Notes: a model not told the origin generated them from the sequence alone. Positions 1-9,569 are shown, counted from the first letter of the stretch. The stretch: 64,000 bases of DNA from Allomuricauda sp. (GCF_013911645.1 NZ_JACESV010000001.1:496001-560000), one strand, 5' to 3'. A program made the numbers and translations.

Positions 1-876
1 CGCTATGAGCACATCGCACTCGTTGGTCAACATATTAGGCCCATAGTTCCCGTGCATTCCCACCATTCCAACATTCAGCGGATGGTCCGTATCCATTGCG
101 GATAGTCCAAGAATGGTCCATGCTGCTGGAATTCCTGTTTTTTCTACAAAGGCTTTGAGTTCTGCTTCAGCTTCTCCCAAAATCACACCCTGACCAAACA
201 CGATAAATGGTTTTTTGGCGCTATTGATCAACTCCGCAGCCTTTTCGACACTGTTTGGTTCTGCCTTTGGAACAGGTTTGTAGCTCCTGACCTTAGTACA
301 TTTTTCATACACAAAATCCAATTCGTCGAACTGAGCATTTTTAGTTATATCTATCAAAACCGGCCCAGGCCTTCCTGATTTGGCAATATAAAATGCCTTG
401 GCCATTATTTCCGGAATCTCTTCCACCCTGGTAATCTGGTAGTTCCACTTAGTAACAGGTGTAGAAATACCTACGATATCCGTTTCTTGGAAGGCGTCGG
501 AACCCAAAAGGCTACGGGTCACCTGCCCCGTAATACATACCATTGGGGTAGAATCTATCTGGGCATCGGCAATTCCTGTTACCAAATTGGTCGCTCCCGG
601 CCCAGAAGTTGCCATGGCAACCCCCACTCTACCCGTAACCCTTGCGTAGCCTTGAGCTGCATGTGTGGCACCTTGCTCGTGGCGCGTTAGAATATGGGTC
701 AATCTGTCTTGAAATTTATATAATTCATCGTAGACGGGCATAATGGCGCCTCCGGGGTAACCGTAAATCAAATCCACTCCCTCGGCAAGCAAACAATGGA
801 TAATGGCCTCTGCGCCAGTAATCCTTATTGCCTTTTGGTTTTTACTATCTTTTTTTTGTGCTTTTAATGTCTCCAT
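1..876 (-). CDS. ilvB: Acetolactate synthase large subunit, 5' part (C-terminus beyond window)
   Basis: Reading the minus strand from the ATG at 876-874 gives an open frame of 292 codons to the window edge, about half of the usual ~570 residues. Acetolactate synthase is the ThDP-dependent enzyme that condenses pyruvate (or pyruvate with 2-ketobutyrate) in the first common step of valine, leucine and isoleucine synthesis. Visible family signatures are the N-terminal ThDP-binding stretch GVDLIYGYPGGAIMPVYDEL with the downstream RHEQGATHAAQGYAR (catalytic Glu), then VGVAMATSGPGATNLVTGIA and DSTPMVCITGQV. The central domain begins near PNSVEKAAELI. The gene follows ilvD by 36 bp on the same strand, so the two probably form one ilvD-ilvB operon, with ilvN/ilvC expected further left. 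The frame is intact as far as visible. Confidence 0.95.
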   Translation of the reverse strand, partial: METLKAQKKDSKNQKAIRITGAEAIIHCLLAEGVDLIYGYPGGAIMPVYDELYKFQDRLTHILTRHEQGATHAAQGYARVTGRVGVAMATSGPGATNLVTGIADAQIDSTPMVCITGQVTRSLLGSDAFQETDIVGISTPVTKWNYQITRVEEIPEIMAKAFYIAKSGRPGPVLIDITKNAQFDELDFVYEKCTKVRSYKPVPKAEPNSVEKAAELINSAKKPFIVFGQGVILGEAEAELKAFVEKTGIPAAWTILGLSAMDTDHPLNVGMVGMHGNYGPNMLTNECDVLIA

Positions 877-912
877 AAGCCTATATTTAGGGAGATACCC
901 CTACAATTATTG

Positions 913-2595
913 TTAAAACAAGTCGGTAACACAACCTTTGGAGGCGGATGATACCGTTTTGGCATATTTATATAAGCTTCCTGATTTGATTTTTAACTCA
1001 GGTTGCTTCCATTCTTTTCTTCGTTGTTCGAACTCTTCGTCCGATATATTGATGTTGATGGTGTTGTTTACGGCATCAATGGTGATTTCATCTCCATCTT
1101 TCACCAGAGCGATTCCGCCTCCCACTTGTGCTTCGGGGGAAACGTGGCCCACCACAAATCCGTGGGAACCACCTGAAAATCTTCCGTCGGTTATCAGTGC
1201 AACATCTTTTCCGAGTCCGGCACCCATAATAGCAGATGTAGGTTTTAACATTTCGGGCATTCCCGGAGCTCCTTTTGGACCTTCGTAACGAATGACTACC
1301 ACATCGCCTTTTTGCACTTTTCCGTTATGGATTCCATGATTCACCGCAGTTTCGCTATCAAAAACACGAGCTGTTCCGGTAAACTCCAACCCTTCTTTGC
1401 CTGTGATTTTAGCCACGGCACCTTCGGAAGCGAGGTTTCCATATAAAATACGAATATGGCCGGTTTCTTTAATGGGTTGTTCCTTCTTTCTGATGATATC
1501 CTGACCTTCGGCCAAATCAGGGGCATCCAATAGGTTTTCCGCCAATGTTTTTCCTGTAACGGTCATACAATCGCCATGAAGCATGCCTTCCTTCAGCATA
1601 TATTTCAACACTGCAGGAACGCCACCTACTTTATGGAGGTCTTCCATCAAGTATTTTCCACTTGGCTTTAAATCGGCCAATAAGGGAGTGGATTCACTAA
1701 TTCTTGTAATGTCTTCCAAGGTGAAATCGACCTCAGCAGCGTGTGCAATGGCCATAAAGTGAAGCACGGCATTGGTAGAGCCACCAAGCACGGTGACCAA
1801 CCTAAATGCGTTTTCCAATGATTTTTTAGTAACAATGTCCCTTGGTTTGATGTCTTCCTTCAACAAATGCAACAAAGCGGCACCTGATGCTTCACAGTCC
1901 GCCTGCTTTTTATCGTTTACCGCCGGAATGGACGAGTTGAACGGCATGGACATTCCCATGGCCTCAATGGCAGATGCCATAGTATTTGCGGTGTACATCC
2001 CTCCACAAGCTCCAGCTCCTGGGCATGCTTTATGGATGACTTCCTTGTATTCCGTTTCATCTATGGCTCCCGCCACTTTTTGTCCGTAAGCCTCAAAAGC
2101 GGAGATAATGTCGAGTTTTTTATTGTTGTGGCACCCTGGGGCTATGGTTCCACCATACACCAAAATGGATGGGCGGTTGAGTCGCAATTGCGCCATAAGG
2201 GCACCGGGCATGTTTTTATCGCACCCGACCACGGTGACCAATCCGTCGTAGCTCATGGCATGGATTACGGTTTCAATGGAATCTGCAATGATGTCCCTAG
2301 ATGGCAAGGAGTATCGCATTCCCGGAGTTCCGTTGGAAATTCCATCACTCACCCCAATGGTATTGAAAATAAGCCCTACCAAATTGGATGACTCCACCCC
2401 TTTCTTTACATCGAGGGCCAGATTATTCAAGTGCATATTGCAGGGGTTACCCTCATAGCCTGTACTTGCTATTCCGATTAAAGGTTTTTGTAAATCTTCG
2501 TCTGTGAGCCCAATCGCATGCAGCATAGCTTGAGCTGCTGGCAGTGTTGGGTCTTGTGTAACTTTTTTGCTAAACTTGTTCAATTCCATTGTCAA
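913..2595 (-). CDS. ilvD: Dihydroxy-acid dehydratase
   Basis: 560 residues, full family length. It dehydrates 2,3-dihydroxy-3-methylbutanoate and -valerate to the 2-keto acids, the penultimate common step of valine and isoleucine synthesis, using an Fe-S cluster and Mg2+. The expected Fe-S ligands are visible: Cys52 (GNPCNMH), Cys125 ([12 protein letters not shown]) and Cys197 ([16 protein letters not shown]). GGSTNAVLH and the C-terminal [19 protein letters not shown] are also typical IlvD blocks. The start could be the ATG at 2595 or the second ATG two codons later (MELNKF). It is the first gene of the ilv operon with ilvB 36 bp downstream. The 354-bp gap upstream (2596-2949) holds only a candidate promoter and the terminator of the pxp operon. 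Confidence 0.97.
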   Translation of the reverse strand: MTMELNKFSKKVTQDPTLPAAQAMLHAIGLTDEDLQKPLIGIASTGYEGNPCNMHLNNLALDVKKGVESSNLVGLIFNTIGVSDGISNGTPGMRYSLPSRDIIADSIETVIHAMSYDGLVTVVGCDKNMPGALMAQLRLNRPSILVYGGTIAPGCHNNKKLDIISAFEAYGQKVAGAIDETEYKEVIHKACPGAGACGGMYTANTMASAIEAMGMSMPFNSSIPAVNDKKQADCEASGAALLHLLKEDIKPRDIVTKKSLENAFRLVTVLGGSTNAVLHFMAIAHAAEVDFTLEDITRISESTPLLADLKPSGKYLMEDLHKVGGVPAVLKYMLKEGMLHGDCMTVTGKTLAENLLDAPDLAEGQDIIRKKEQPIKETGHIRILYGNLASEGAVAKITGKEGLEFTGTARVFDSETAVNHGIHNGKVQKGDVVVIRYEGPKGAPGMPEMLKPTSAIMGAGLGKDVALITDGRFSGGSHGFVVGHVSPEAQVGGGIALVKDGDEITIDAVNNTININISDEEFEQRRKEWKQPELKIKSGSLYKYAKTVSSASKGCVTDLF

Positions 2596-2638
2596 ATTTC
2601 ATTCAAATACAGTATTCTTCTGAATTTATACCGCAATT

Positions 2639-2646
2639 CAAAGATA
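2639..2646 (-). promoter_or_regulatory. Candidate -7 promoter box for ilvD
   Basis: The minus strand reads TATCTTTG, matching the Bacteroidota -7 consensus TAnnTTTG, 43 nt before the ilvD start codon. I see no convincing TTG -33 element at the usual spacing, so this is a one-element match that could occur by chance in AT-rich DNA. Confidence 0.4.
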
Positions 2647-2780
2647 AATGTTTAAAAAGCCCTAGATTTTTAACAGTTGTTGGCTGTTTAAATCCACTGG
2701 AAACATAATAAACATAATTTACTGTTTTTCAGTTTTTTAGATTGATTAAAATTCCAATATTCAATTAATTTTATTGTAAT

Positions 2781-2818
2781 AAAAAAGGCCTGTATCGTAT
2801 GGGATACAGGCCTTTTTT
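2781..2818 (-). terminator. Rho-independent terminator of the pxp operon (bidirectional hairpin)
   Basis: A perfect 16-bp inverted repeat (2781-2796 against 2803-2818, core GGCCTGTATC/GATACAGGCC, loop GTATGG) is flanked by A6 and T6. Minus-strand transcripts leaving pxpC at 2950 would read the stem and then the T-run. It also insulates ilvD, whose start lies further left. Its symmetry would let it work in both directions, but no plus-strand gene precedes it. Confidence 0.85.
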
Positions 2819-2949
2819 AGTCAATAGCAAGTCTGTATCACTCCATTTCTGAAATAATAATGACCTCTACAATGACTTGATTATTTATTTTCATACTTCA
2901 ATGGTACGAAAAAATAAGGTTTGGTTTATAAATAAAATGAAAATTGTTT

Positions 2950-3789
2950 CTAAACAAGTTTAAAATTCAGCTCATCCCCATACTTTTTCTGCGCCAAAAT
3001 GGAGATAGACTCTTCCGAAAGTTGAAGTATTCTGGGGTAGCCCCCTGTGGTTTGTCCGTCCTTCATTAAAATGATCATACGTCCTGCGGGTGTCAATTGT
3101 ATGGTGCCTGGCAAGGTCCCAGAGGTCAACATGGAATGTGAATGTCCCGTAATTAATTCCGAAAGTTGGTAGGCCATTCGGTTGTTTTCTTTGGATATGG
3201 TAAATGGTTTGGCAAAAATCTCGGTGAGTTGGGCATCGGATAACAATGAAAACTCTGGGCCTTTGTATACCTTTAGTTTATTTATTTCGAAATGTTCCTC
3301 AATCTTTACTTCTGATATTTTTGGTTCGTAATCCTTTGTTTCCGTGTATGGTATCTCATCGCCATCTTTTACCCTGGCCGTTTTGGTAACAGGAAAGAAT
3401 TGTGAACGGCTGTTGAGTACCTTTTTTGATTGAAAACCGCCTTTAACCGCCAAATAGCCTCTAAAGCCTTTCTCCAGCCTGCCATACGATAAAATATCGC
3501 CCTTTTCCACCTTGATCACCGTGTAATTATCAATAGGTTCATTGTTCAGGGTGGCAACAATATGTGCTCCGGACAAACTAATATACGTATCGGTATCAAA
3601 CTGTAGTGTAGGCCCCGTCATGGTAATTTCCAAAACGGCATCATTCTCATCATTCTCCAGTAAAAGATTGGCCTTTTTTACAGATTCCACATCCATTGCT
3701 CCAGAAATTGGAACACCAATATCCCGGTACCCATACCTGCCTAGGTCCTGGATGGTTAAATAAAGGCCCGGTTTCAATACTTTAAGCAT
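2950..3789 (-). CDS. pxpC: 5-oxoprolinase subunit PxpC (biotin-dependent carboxyltransferase-like, KipA family)
   Basis: 279 residues, opening with LKVLKPGLYLTIQDLGRYGYRDIGVPISGAMD, the hallmark of the AHS2/KipA/PxpC family. GQTTGGYPRILQL near residue 255 is the other conserved block. With PxpA and PxpB it forms the prokaryotic ATP-dependent 5-oxoprolinase, which opens 5-oxoproline (pyroglutamate) to glutamate in the cytoplasm. The start codon overlaps the end of pxpB by 8 bp, indicating translational coupling. A strong terminator follows 130 bp downstream. In older annotation the same family was called allophanate hydrolase subunit 2; the presence of the PxpA homologue makes the oxoprolinase assignment much better. 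Confidence 0.92.
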   Translation of the reverse strand: MLKVLKPGLYLTIQDLGRYGYRDIGVPISGAMDVESVKKANLLLENDENDAVLEITMTGPTLQFDTDTYISLSGAHIVATLNNEPIDNYTVIKVEKGDILSYGRLEKGFRGYLAVKGGFQSKKVLNSRSQFFPVTKTARVKDGDEIPYTETKDYEPKISEVKIEEHFEINKLKVYKGPEFSLLSDAQLTEIFAKPFTISKENNRMAYQLSELITGHSHSMLTSGTLPGTIQLTPAGRMIILMKDGQTTGGYPRILQLSEESISILAQKKYGDELNFKLV

Positions 3790-4516
3790 TCAAAACAACT
3801 TTTTCGGGTTCGTAAATGCCTACTTCGCCTTCAATTTTATGGAGCTTGTACTCTGCTTTTGATATGCTCTCGAACTGTATCTTGTCCCCTACTTTTACAA
3901 AACAAGGTTCCTTTTTACTTGGGTCGAACAAGTTTACGGGACAATTCCCTATAATGTTCCAGCCCCCTGGTGAATCTTGCGGATAAATACCGGTTTGCTT
4001 GCCGGCCAATCCCACCGAACCCTTTTGAACCTTTAATCTAGGTTCTGCTCTACGGGGAATCTCCAAAGATGTTGGAAGTCCGCCCAAGTACATAAAACCT
4101 GGCAAAAAACCGATTCCATACACCACGTATTGATGCGAGGTATGCTGCTTTATAAGTTCTTCTATTGAAAGATTGAGGGTTTTGGCCGTTTCTTCCATAT
4201 CCACTCCAAACTCAAGTTCGTAGCATACAGGAAGGGTCCATAAATGCTGTACTCTTTCTGTTTTTGATTTGGACTGTTTTTCTTGGCAGCCAAGAATCAT
4301 GTTTTTGGTTTCCTGAAAATCTATGTGGTCTTGGTTATAGACCATGGTCAACGAATTATAGGCAACGGACATTTCCCAGCCAGAAATTTTCAGCGCTTTA
4401 AAAGCGTCCATAAAATCGAGGATATCTGCCAAAATGGATTCACTTACCTCTTCGGGCCATTCCACTAAAACAGCTCGTTCTCCGAAAGGCTTGATGCTAA
4501 TGGGGTAACTTTTCAT
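3782..4516 (-). CDS. pxpB: 5-oxoprolinase subunit PxpB (KipI/AHS1 family)
   Basis: The open frame extends upstream to 4603, but that stretch lies inside pxpA and has no family match, so I place the start at the ATG 4516-4514 (MKSYPISIKPFGERAVLVEW). This gives 244 residues, normal for PxpB. Signatures are the N-terminal PFGERAVLVEW, the GIGFLPGFMYLGGLP block, and LAGKQTGIYPQDSPGGWNIIG. The start overlaps the pxpA stop in an ATGA junction and the end overlaps pxpC by 8 bp, so all three genes are translationally coupled. It acts as the second component of the 5-oxoprolinase complex. KipI of Bacillus, a relative, was first described as a sporulation kinase inhibitor, which is an unlikely role here. 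Confidence 0.92.
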   Translation of the reverse strand: MKSYPISIKPFGERAVLVEWPEEVSESILADILDFMDAFKALKISGWEMSVAYNSLTMVYNQDHIDFQETKNMILGCQEKQSKSKTERVQHLWTLPVCYELEFGVDMEETAKTLNLSIEELIKQHTSHQYVVYGIGFLPGFMYLGGLPTSLEIPRRAEPRLKVQKGSVGLAGKQTGIYPQDSPGGWNIIGNCPVNLFDPSKKEPCFVKVGDKIQFESISKAEYKLHKIEGEVGIYEPEKVVLNA

Positions 4517-5256
4517 TTTTGTATCTGCACCTGGTTCTTGGCTAATGCTGTTGAAAGATACATTAATATTTTTAAGGCAGAAACCGTATCGCCATGAATA
4601 CAAAGGGTATTGGCTTGGATTTCCTTGGATTCACCATCAACCGATAAAACTCTACCTTTTTTAATAATGGGCAAAATATGATGCAACACCGCTTCGGGCT
4701 CTTCAATTAGTGCATTTTCTTGTTTTCTGGGGACGAGCGACAGATCGGAATTGTAGTTTCTGTCCGCAAACGCTTCAAACCAAACCTTAAAACCCTTTTC
4801 CATTGCCATTTTTGCCATTACTGAACCAAAGGGAACGTAAAGAATGGCCTTTTCCCTATAATCAATAATGGCCTCCAAATATATCTTTGCCAAATTCTTG
4901 TCCTTTGCCGTTTGATTGTATAATGCGCCATGTGCCTTAATGTGGTGCAATGTGATTTGTTCCTGTTCCAACACCTCATCAAAAGCTGCCAATTGCTTTC
5001 TAATACTTTGTATTAGGTCTTGGTTTGAAATGTCCATCACTTCCCTGCCAAAATTGGCCTTGTCCGGGTATGATGGATGCGAACCCACTTTAAGATGGTG
5101 TTCTTTGGCCAGTGAAGCAACCTTCAGCATGGTTTCTTGATTCCCTGCGTGACCTCCGCAAGCAATGTTGCAGGAACTTATGTAAGGAAAAATATCGGCT
5201 TCGTTCCCAACTCCTTCGCCTACATCACAGTTAATGTCTATTTGCCATGTTTTCAT
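4513..5256 (-). CDS. pxpA: 5-oxoprolinase subunit PxpA (LamB/YcsF family)
   Basis: 247 residues, the family length. The N-terminus WQIDINCDVGEGVGNE followed by SSCNIACGGHAGN is the LamB/YcsF signature; the conserved acidic and His residues in INCDVGEG and CGGHAG probably form the active site. HHIKAHGALYNQ and TLCIHGDT are the other conserved blocks. First gene of the tightly packed pxpA-pxpB-pxpC unit, which hydrolyses 5-oxoproline with ATP. The Nramp-like transporter upstream is on the same strand, 249 bp away, and the two are likely functionally linked although the gap contains repeats. Confidence 0.93.
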   Translation of the reverse strand: MKTWQIDINCDVGEGVGNEADIFPYISSCNIACGGHAGNQETMLKVASLAKEHHLKVGSHPSYPDKANFGREVMDISNQDLIQSIRKQLAAFDEVLEQEQITLHHIKAHGALYNQTAKDKNLAKIYLEAIIDYREKAILYVPFGSVMAKMAMEKGFKVWFEAFADRNYNSDLSLVPRKQENALIEEPEAVLHHILPIIKKGRVLSVDGESKEIQANTLCIHGDTVSALKILMYLSTALAKNQVQIQK

Positions 5257-5505
5257 TGGGTTGTTGAGTTATTGGGTTATTGGGTTATTTTGTTATTGCG
5301 CTAAAAGTCTAAAATCTGATGTCCGAAGCGGGTGTTCTGTTTTGGAATTTGGTACTTGGAATTTGGTGCTCACCACTGGTGTCCAAAGTGTAACGTTGAA
5401 CGCCCGACCGCCTGTAGACACAAATTTCACGAACTACCACAAATACTTTTGCGCTTGAACTTGACACTTGAACTTGAGTTTTTTGACTGCACACTGCTTA
5501 CTGAA
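5257..5505. repeat. Intergenic dispersed-repeat cluster between transporter and pxpA
   Basis: This gap holds short degenerate repeats seen elsewhere in the window: tandem GGGTTATTGGGTTATT near 5270-5290, a TTGAACTTGACACTTGAACT run at 5455-5476, and an AATTTCACGAACTACCAC module near 5425 that resembles AATTCCACGAATCATCAC near 15600. Short open frames run through it but share no features of real genes. Confidence 0.7.
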
Positions 5506-6702
5506 TTAAAAAAAACCTATCACTTTAAATATACTTTTTGCTCCAAGAAATATAGCGAATACCACAATGGTAATTCCCAGTACATTTTGTACCAGTGAGT
5601 TCTTGTTTTCTCCCATCACGGATTTTTTGTTCACCACCCATAACAGCAACAAGGCCATCACGGGAAGTAATATTCCGTTGGCGACCTGGGCAAATTGAAT
5701 CACCTCGATTGGTTTTATATCAAAAGAAAGGAAAACCACACCGCATAAAAGCACAATGGTCCACACCATTTTGAATTTTCTATTCTGCATACCTCCTTGC
5801 CAACCAAAACAACTACTGGCTACGTAAGCTGCAGCCAAAGGCGCTGTAATGGCAGAGGTAATCCCTGCTGCCAATAACCCTGTTGCCATAAAGTAAACCG
5901 CCATTTTTCCGAATAGGGGTTCCAAGGACTTGGCCATGTCCAATGCATGGTTGATATCCGAAATTGGTGCCGCAGAAGCCGTAATAAGTATGGCTATGGA
6001 GACCATTCCGCCCAAACCAATGGAGATGATGGTGTCCCAATTAACAGCCTTTAAATCGTTTTTGGAATTCCATTTTTCCTTTACCAATGATGCATGCAAA
6101 AAGAGATTGTAGGGTACTACCGTGGTTCCCACCAAAGCAATAACCGTTAGCAAACTTCCTTCGGGCAATTGTGGCACAAACATTCCTTTGAGGATTTCTG
6201 AAATTGATGGCTGGGTGATGATGGCTGAAATCACAAAACTCAATCCCATAATGCCGACCAACCCAACAAATATCTTTTCTAAAATCTTATAGCTACTAAA
6301 CCAGAGCAACAGAAATATAACAGTACCAATTATTGCTGGCAAAAAAGGTTTTATTTGTTGTTGTGGCAAAAGCTGTTCAAGTCCAAGAGTGGCACCGCCA
6401 ATATTACCAGCTTCGTAAGCCGCATTTCCCACTAAAATAGCACCCAAAACTATTGCAATTACAAAATTTCGGATCCATGGTGTTTTAAGTTCGGTTCTAA
6501 CCACATCCACGAGAGCGTTTTGGGTCACCAAGCCGATTCTACCGGCCATGCCCTGCAATACAATGGTTGCGATAATGGATACCAATAATGCCCAAATTAA
6601 AGCGTAGCCAAAGCGTGCTCCGGCCAAGGTGCACATGGTTATGGTTCCCGGGCCCACAAAAGCGGCTGCGACCAACACACCCGGCCCTATTTTTTTAAAC
6701 AT
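5506..6702 (-). CDS. Nramp-fold transporter with atypical substrate site (candidate 5-oxoproline transporter)
   Basis: 398 residues with about eleven hydrophobic segments and the Nramp (SLC11) layout. In metal-transporting Nramps the first helix carries DPGN and the sixth carries MPHN; these supply the Asp, Asn and Met metal ligands. Here the first helix reads FVGPGTIT (residues 15-22) and the sixth reads VVPYNLFLH (195-203), so Asp becomes Gly, Asn becomes Thr, Met becomes Val and His becomes Tyr. That argues against Mn2+/Fe2+ transport. The gene sits upstream of pxpABC on the same strand, and Bacillus subtilis places an Nramp homologue (ycsG) beside the same genes. I infer import of 5-oxoproline or a related compound; direct evidence is lacking. 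Confidence 0.8.
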   Translation of the reverse strand: MFKKIGPGVLVAAAFVGPGTITMCTLAGARFGYALIWALLVSIIATIVLQGMAGRIGLVTQNALVDVVRTELKTPWIRNFVIAIVLGAILVGNAAYEAGNIGGATLGLEQLLPQQQIKPFLPAIIGTVIFLLLWFSSYKILEKIFVGLVGIMGLSFVISAIITQPSISEILKGMFVPQLPEGSLLTVIALVGTTVVPYNLFLHASLVKEKWNSKNDLKAVNWDTIISIGLGGMVSIAILITASAAPISDINHALDMAKSLEPLFGKMAVYFMATGLLAAGITSAITAPLAAAYVASSCFGWQGGMQNRKFKMVWTIVLLCGVVFLSFDIKPIEVIQFAQVANGILLPVMALLLLWVVNKKSVMGENKNSLVQNVLGITIVVFAIFLGAKSIFKVIGFF

Positions 6703-6883
6703 TGGTTCTTTGGTTTAGGAGCGATTAAATTAACAGGATATCTGGACAAAATATGCATTTCATCCAAAAAAGTGTATTTCATCTAAAAGTGGATTGCCGT
6801 ACATCGAATTTTTATACTATTTCAAGAATCTCAAAGTTATAATATCACCAAATCATACTTAGACTTAAACTTGACAAAAACTT

Positions 6884-7327
6884 ATGACATGTAAGGATTG
6901 CGGCAAAGACATTAACCCCCAACAGTTTAAGGATTCGAAAGAGTCTTTAGGTGTAGCGCTTTGCGAACGACATACAAAACTGATCAAAAAAGTAATACTC
7001 GACAATGACACCCCAATTGACGCCATACATTTGTTTTACGCCTTAAAAGACGCCGGAGTTCACCCTATGCTGGAGTGGTGGGATGGAAAAAGATCAGTTG
7101 ATATTGCGATTTCCCGTGTTAAACTCAACATTGAGATTGACAAGAATTACAATATGATAACCCATGAACAGGCAATAAACGATCTGGAAGATGCCATGCA
7201 TTCTTTTAAGAATGGGTTTACCACCATAAGAATTCCACATTTGGCCATTAAATACTACTTAGATGAAACCGTAGAAAACATTTTGGGCATTATTGCAGGC
7301 TTAAAGGCTAATATTAAGGCAATTTAA
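6884..7327 (+). CDS. Small protein with Cys/His zinc-ribbon-like N-terminus and possible nuclease-like core
   Basis: 147 residues, not assigned to a family with confidence. It opens MTCKDCGKDINPQQF and has LCERH at residues 27-31, giving a CxxC...CxxH arrangement that could bind zinc. The rest has VDIAISRVKLNIEIDKNYN (residues 70-88), where spaced acidic residues on predicted strands (D...E-x-D) resemble the core of PD-(D/E)XK or DUF559-type proteins. No signal peptide is seen, so it is probably cytoplasmic. It ends convergently with the next gene, the two stop codons overlapping (7325-7327 and 7324-7326). A role in nucleic acid metabolism is conceivable but unproven. Confidence 0.75.
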   Translation: MTCKDCGKDINPQQFKDSKESLGVALCERHTKLIKKVILDNDTPIDAIHLFYALKDAGVHPMLEWWDGKRSVDIAISRVKLNIEIDKNYNMITHEQAINDLEDAMHSFKNGFTTIRIPHLAIKYYLDETVENILGIIAGLKANIKAI

Positions 7328-7734
7328 TTGCAGAACTGTATACTGTCCTCCCTTTTGGTTTGCTTGTATTCCAAAATATTGATGACCATGGTATGCTCTC
7401 CGATATTCTCCAAGTCGTTGATGTAGTCTTTGCCCCTATTTTCAAAGAAATCGGTATCGCCGGGGTTTAATTTGATCATATCTATTTTTCCGTTGCCGTA
7501 ACGGGTGATCACCAAACCTCCGGTGGTACATACCCAACCATAATTGGTATTGTGTCTTCTAAAAGAAAGTCGATTCCCAGGAGCCAAGTGCAAATCCCAT
7601 AATTTTATGCTCTCGTCTTCAAAAACCAATCTATTGCTCAACGATTCCTTAATTTCTTGATGTAGCAACTCATCAATCCTTTCTTGCTCCCAAGGGTCAA
7701 AGTTCCCTACTGGGTTCAATTCCACACATTGCAT
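7324..7734 (-). CDS. Cupin-like protein of unknown function
   Basis: 136 residues, no signal peptide. The pattern IKLWDLHLAPGNRLSFRRHNTNYGWVCTTGGLVITRYGNG (residues 43-82), followed by KLNPGDTDFFENRG, looks like a single-domain cupin: a beta-barrel with a glycine-turn GD motif and His residues in the first half. The usual metal-binding HxH...E is not complete, so catalysis cannot be claimed. The gene stands alone; 190 bp of AT-rich sequence without a recognisable gene separate it from the YifB-like locus. Confidence 0.7.
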   Translation of the reverse strand: MQCVELNPVGNFDPWEQERIDELLHQEIKESLSNRLVFEDESIKLWDLHLAPGNRLSFRRHNTNYGWVCTTGGLVITRYGNGKIDMIKLNPGDTDFFENRGKDYINDLENIGEHTMVINILEYKQTKREDSIQFCN

Positions 7735-7924
7735 ATTCTCTGAATTTTATAAAATCGTGCAAAAATAAGGCATAAGACATTTAATAACAGACGTTTAATC
7801 AACATTTAACTATTTCCTTGAGTATCTTTCCAATTAAGGTTGTGCTATTGCGAATTTGTTGAAGAACAGCTCTTTAAACTATATTTTATCCAATACGATT
7901 TTCTTTTGATGTGGTTTGTTCCAA

Positions 7925-9460
7925 TCAACCCAACCAACCTTCCCTGTCCAAACTACGGTATTGGATAGCCTCAGAAATATGATTTTCCACTACATCTTCG
8001 GACTGTTCCAAATCAGCTATGGTGCGGGATACCTTCAAAATGCGGTCGTAAGCCCTAGCAGAAAGGTTTAAACGCTGCATGGCATCTTTTAAAAGGTTTT
8101 TGGAAGACTCATTCAACTTACAGAACTTTCTAATGTGTTTCGTGCCCATTTGAGCGTTGTAATGGATGCCTTCAACTTCTTGAAATCTTTGGGTTTGGAT
8201 CTCGCGTGCGGCTTCCACCCTTTTTCTTATTACAACACTACTCTCCCCTTTTCGCTCTTCGGACAATTTGTCAAAAGGAACAGGGGTTACTTCAATATGG
8301 ATGTCTATTCTATCCAACAACGGACCCGATATTTTTCCCAAATACCGTTGCATTTCCGCAGGACTGGAAGTCACTGGAGCATCGGGGTCGTTAAAATAGC
8401 CTCCAGGACTCGGATTCATACTGGCTACCAACATAAAGCTACTGGGATAGGTTACCGTAAACTGCGCCCGTGCAATGGTCACTTCCCTGTCTTCCATGGG
8501 CTGTCGCATCACCTCCAAAACCCGACGTTCAAACTCTGGAAGTTCATCCAAAAACAGCACGCCATTGTGCGACAACGATATTTCCCCGGGTTGGGGATAG
8601 CTTCCCCCTCCTACTAAAGCTGCGCTACTAATCGTATGATGGGGATTGCGAAATGGGCGTTGGCTCATCAACCCCTTATTTTTAACTTTCCCCACAACAC
8701 TATGTATTTTAGTGGTTTCCAAGGCTTCGTGAAGCGTCATCGGAGGCAAAATGGAGGGTAATCGCTTCGCCTACATGGTTTTTCCTGCCCCGGGTGGACC
8801 GATCAAAATAATATTGTGCCCACCTGCAGCGGCAATTTCCATACATCGCTTTATGCTTTCTTGCCCCTTTACATCGGCAAAATCAAACTCAGGAAGATGA
8901 AGATGCTCGTAAAACTCCCGTCTTGTATCTATCTTGGTCTGTTGCAGTGGCACATCTGCATCAAAAAAGTCGATAACCTCCTTTATGTTTTCCACACCGT
9001 ACACTTTCAGCCCATCCACTACAGCAGCTTCGTTCGCATTTTCTTTGGGTAAAATAAATGCTTCAAACCCCTCTTCCTTGGCTTTTATGGCAATGGGCAA
9101 AGCACCTTTTATGGGTTGTAGGCTTCCGTCCAAAGAAAGCTCTCCCATGATCAAATATTTATTAATGTCTTCTGAACGGATCTGGCCAGATGCCGCCAAA
9201 ATACCAATGGCCAAAGTAAGATCGTAGGCCGACCCTTCTTTTCTTAAATCGGCCGGAGCCATGTTGATGGTGATTTTTTTGCCGGGAATTCGGTAACCAT
9301 TGTTTTGAAGAGCCGCCGCAATCCGGTAGTTACTTTCCTTTATGGCATTATCGGGCAATCCTACCAAGTGATACCCAATGCCTTTATCTATGTTGACCTC
9401 TACGACAATGGTGGTTGCCTCAATGCCAAATACGGCACTACCGTAAACTTTTATGAGCAT
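7925..9460 (-). pseudogene. YifB/ComM-family Mg-chelatase-like AAA+ ATPase, interrupted by an in-frame amber codon
   Basis: The reading frame from ATG 9460 runs through 512 codons to 7925, the normal YifB/ComM length of about 510 residues, but contains one TAG at 8773-8771. The upstream part (229 residues) has the N-terminal ChlI domain and ends inside the Walker A region at GPPGAGKTM. The downstream part continues in the same frame with [25 protein letters not shown], then FLDELPEF (Walker B), and the C-terminal Mg_chelatase_C block [19 protein letters not shown]. Family members read GKTMLAKRL at this point, so a single TTG-to-TAG change explains the break. ComM relatives are helicases acting in branch migration during transformation. 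It may be a recent inactivation, a sequencing error or, least likely, readthrough. Confidence 0.9.
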
Positions 9461-9569
9461 GATGGAATTTCTCTAGTTGAAAAAAGACTGAAAAATAGCC
9501 AATCCCACTTCAAAAAGAACTCCCTTTTGACGAATACCCCGATTTGAATTGACGAATGCCCGTTTTGAA

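Noticed and set aside
2950..4516. Urea amidolyase/allophanate hydrolase subunits
   Set aside because: A PxpA (LamB/YcsF) gene is translationally coupled and no urea carboxylase is present.
5234..5598. Several short open frames in the repeat gap
   Set aside because: They are overlapping frames of repeat sequence on both strands with no conserved features.
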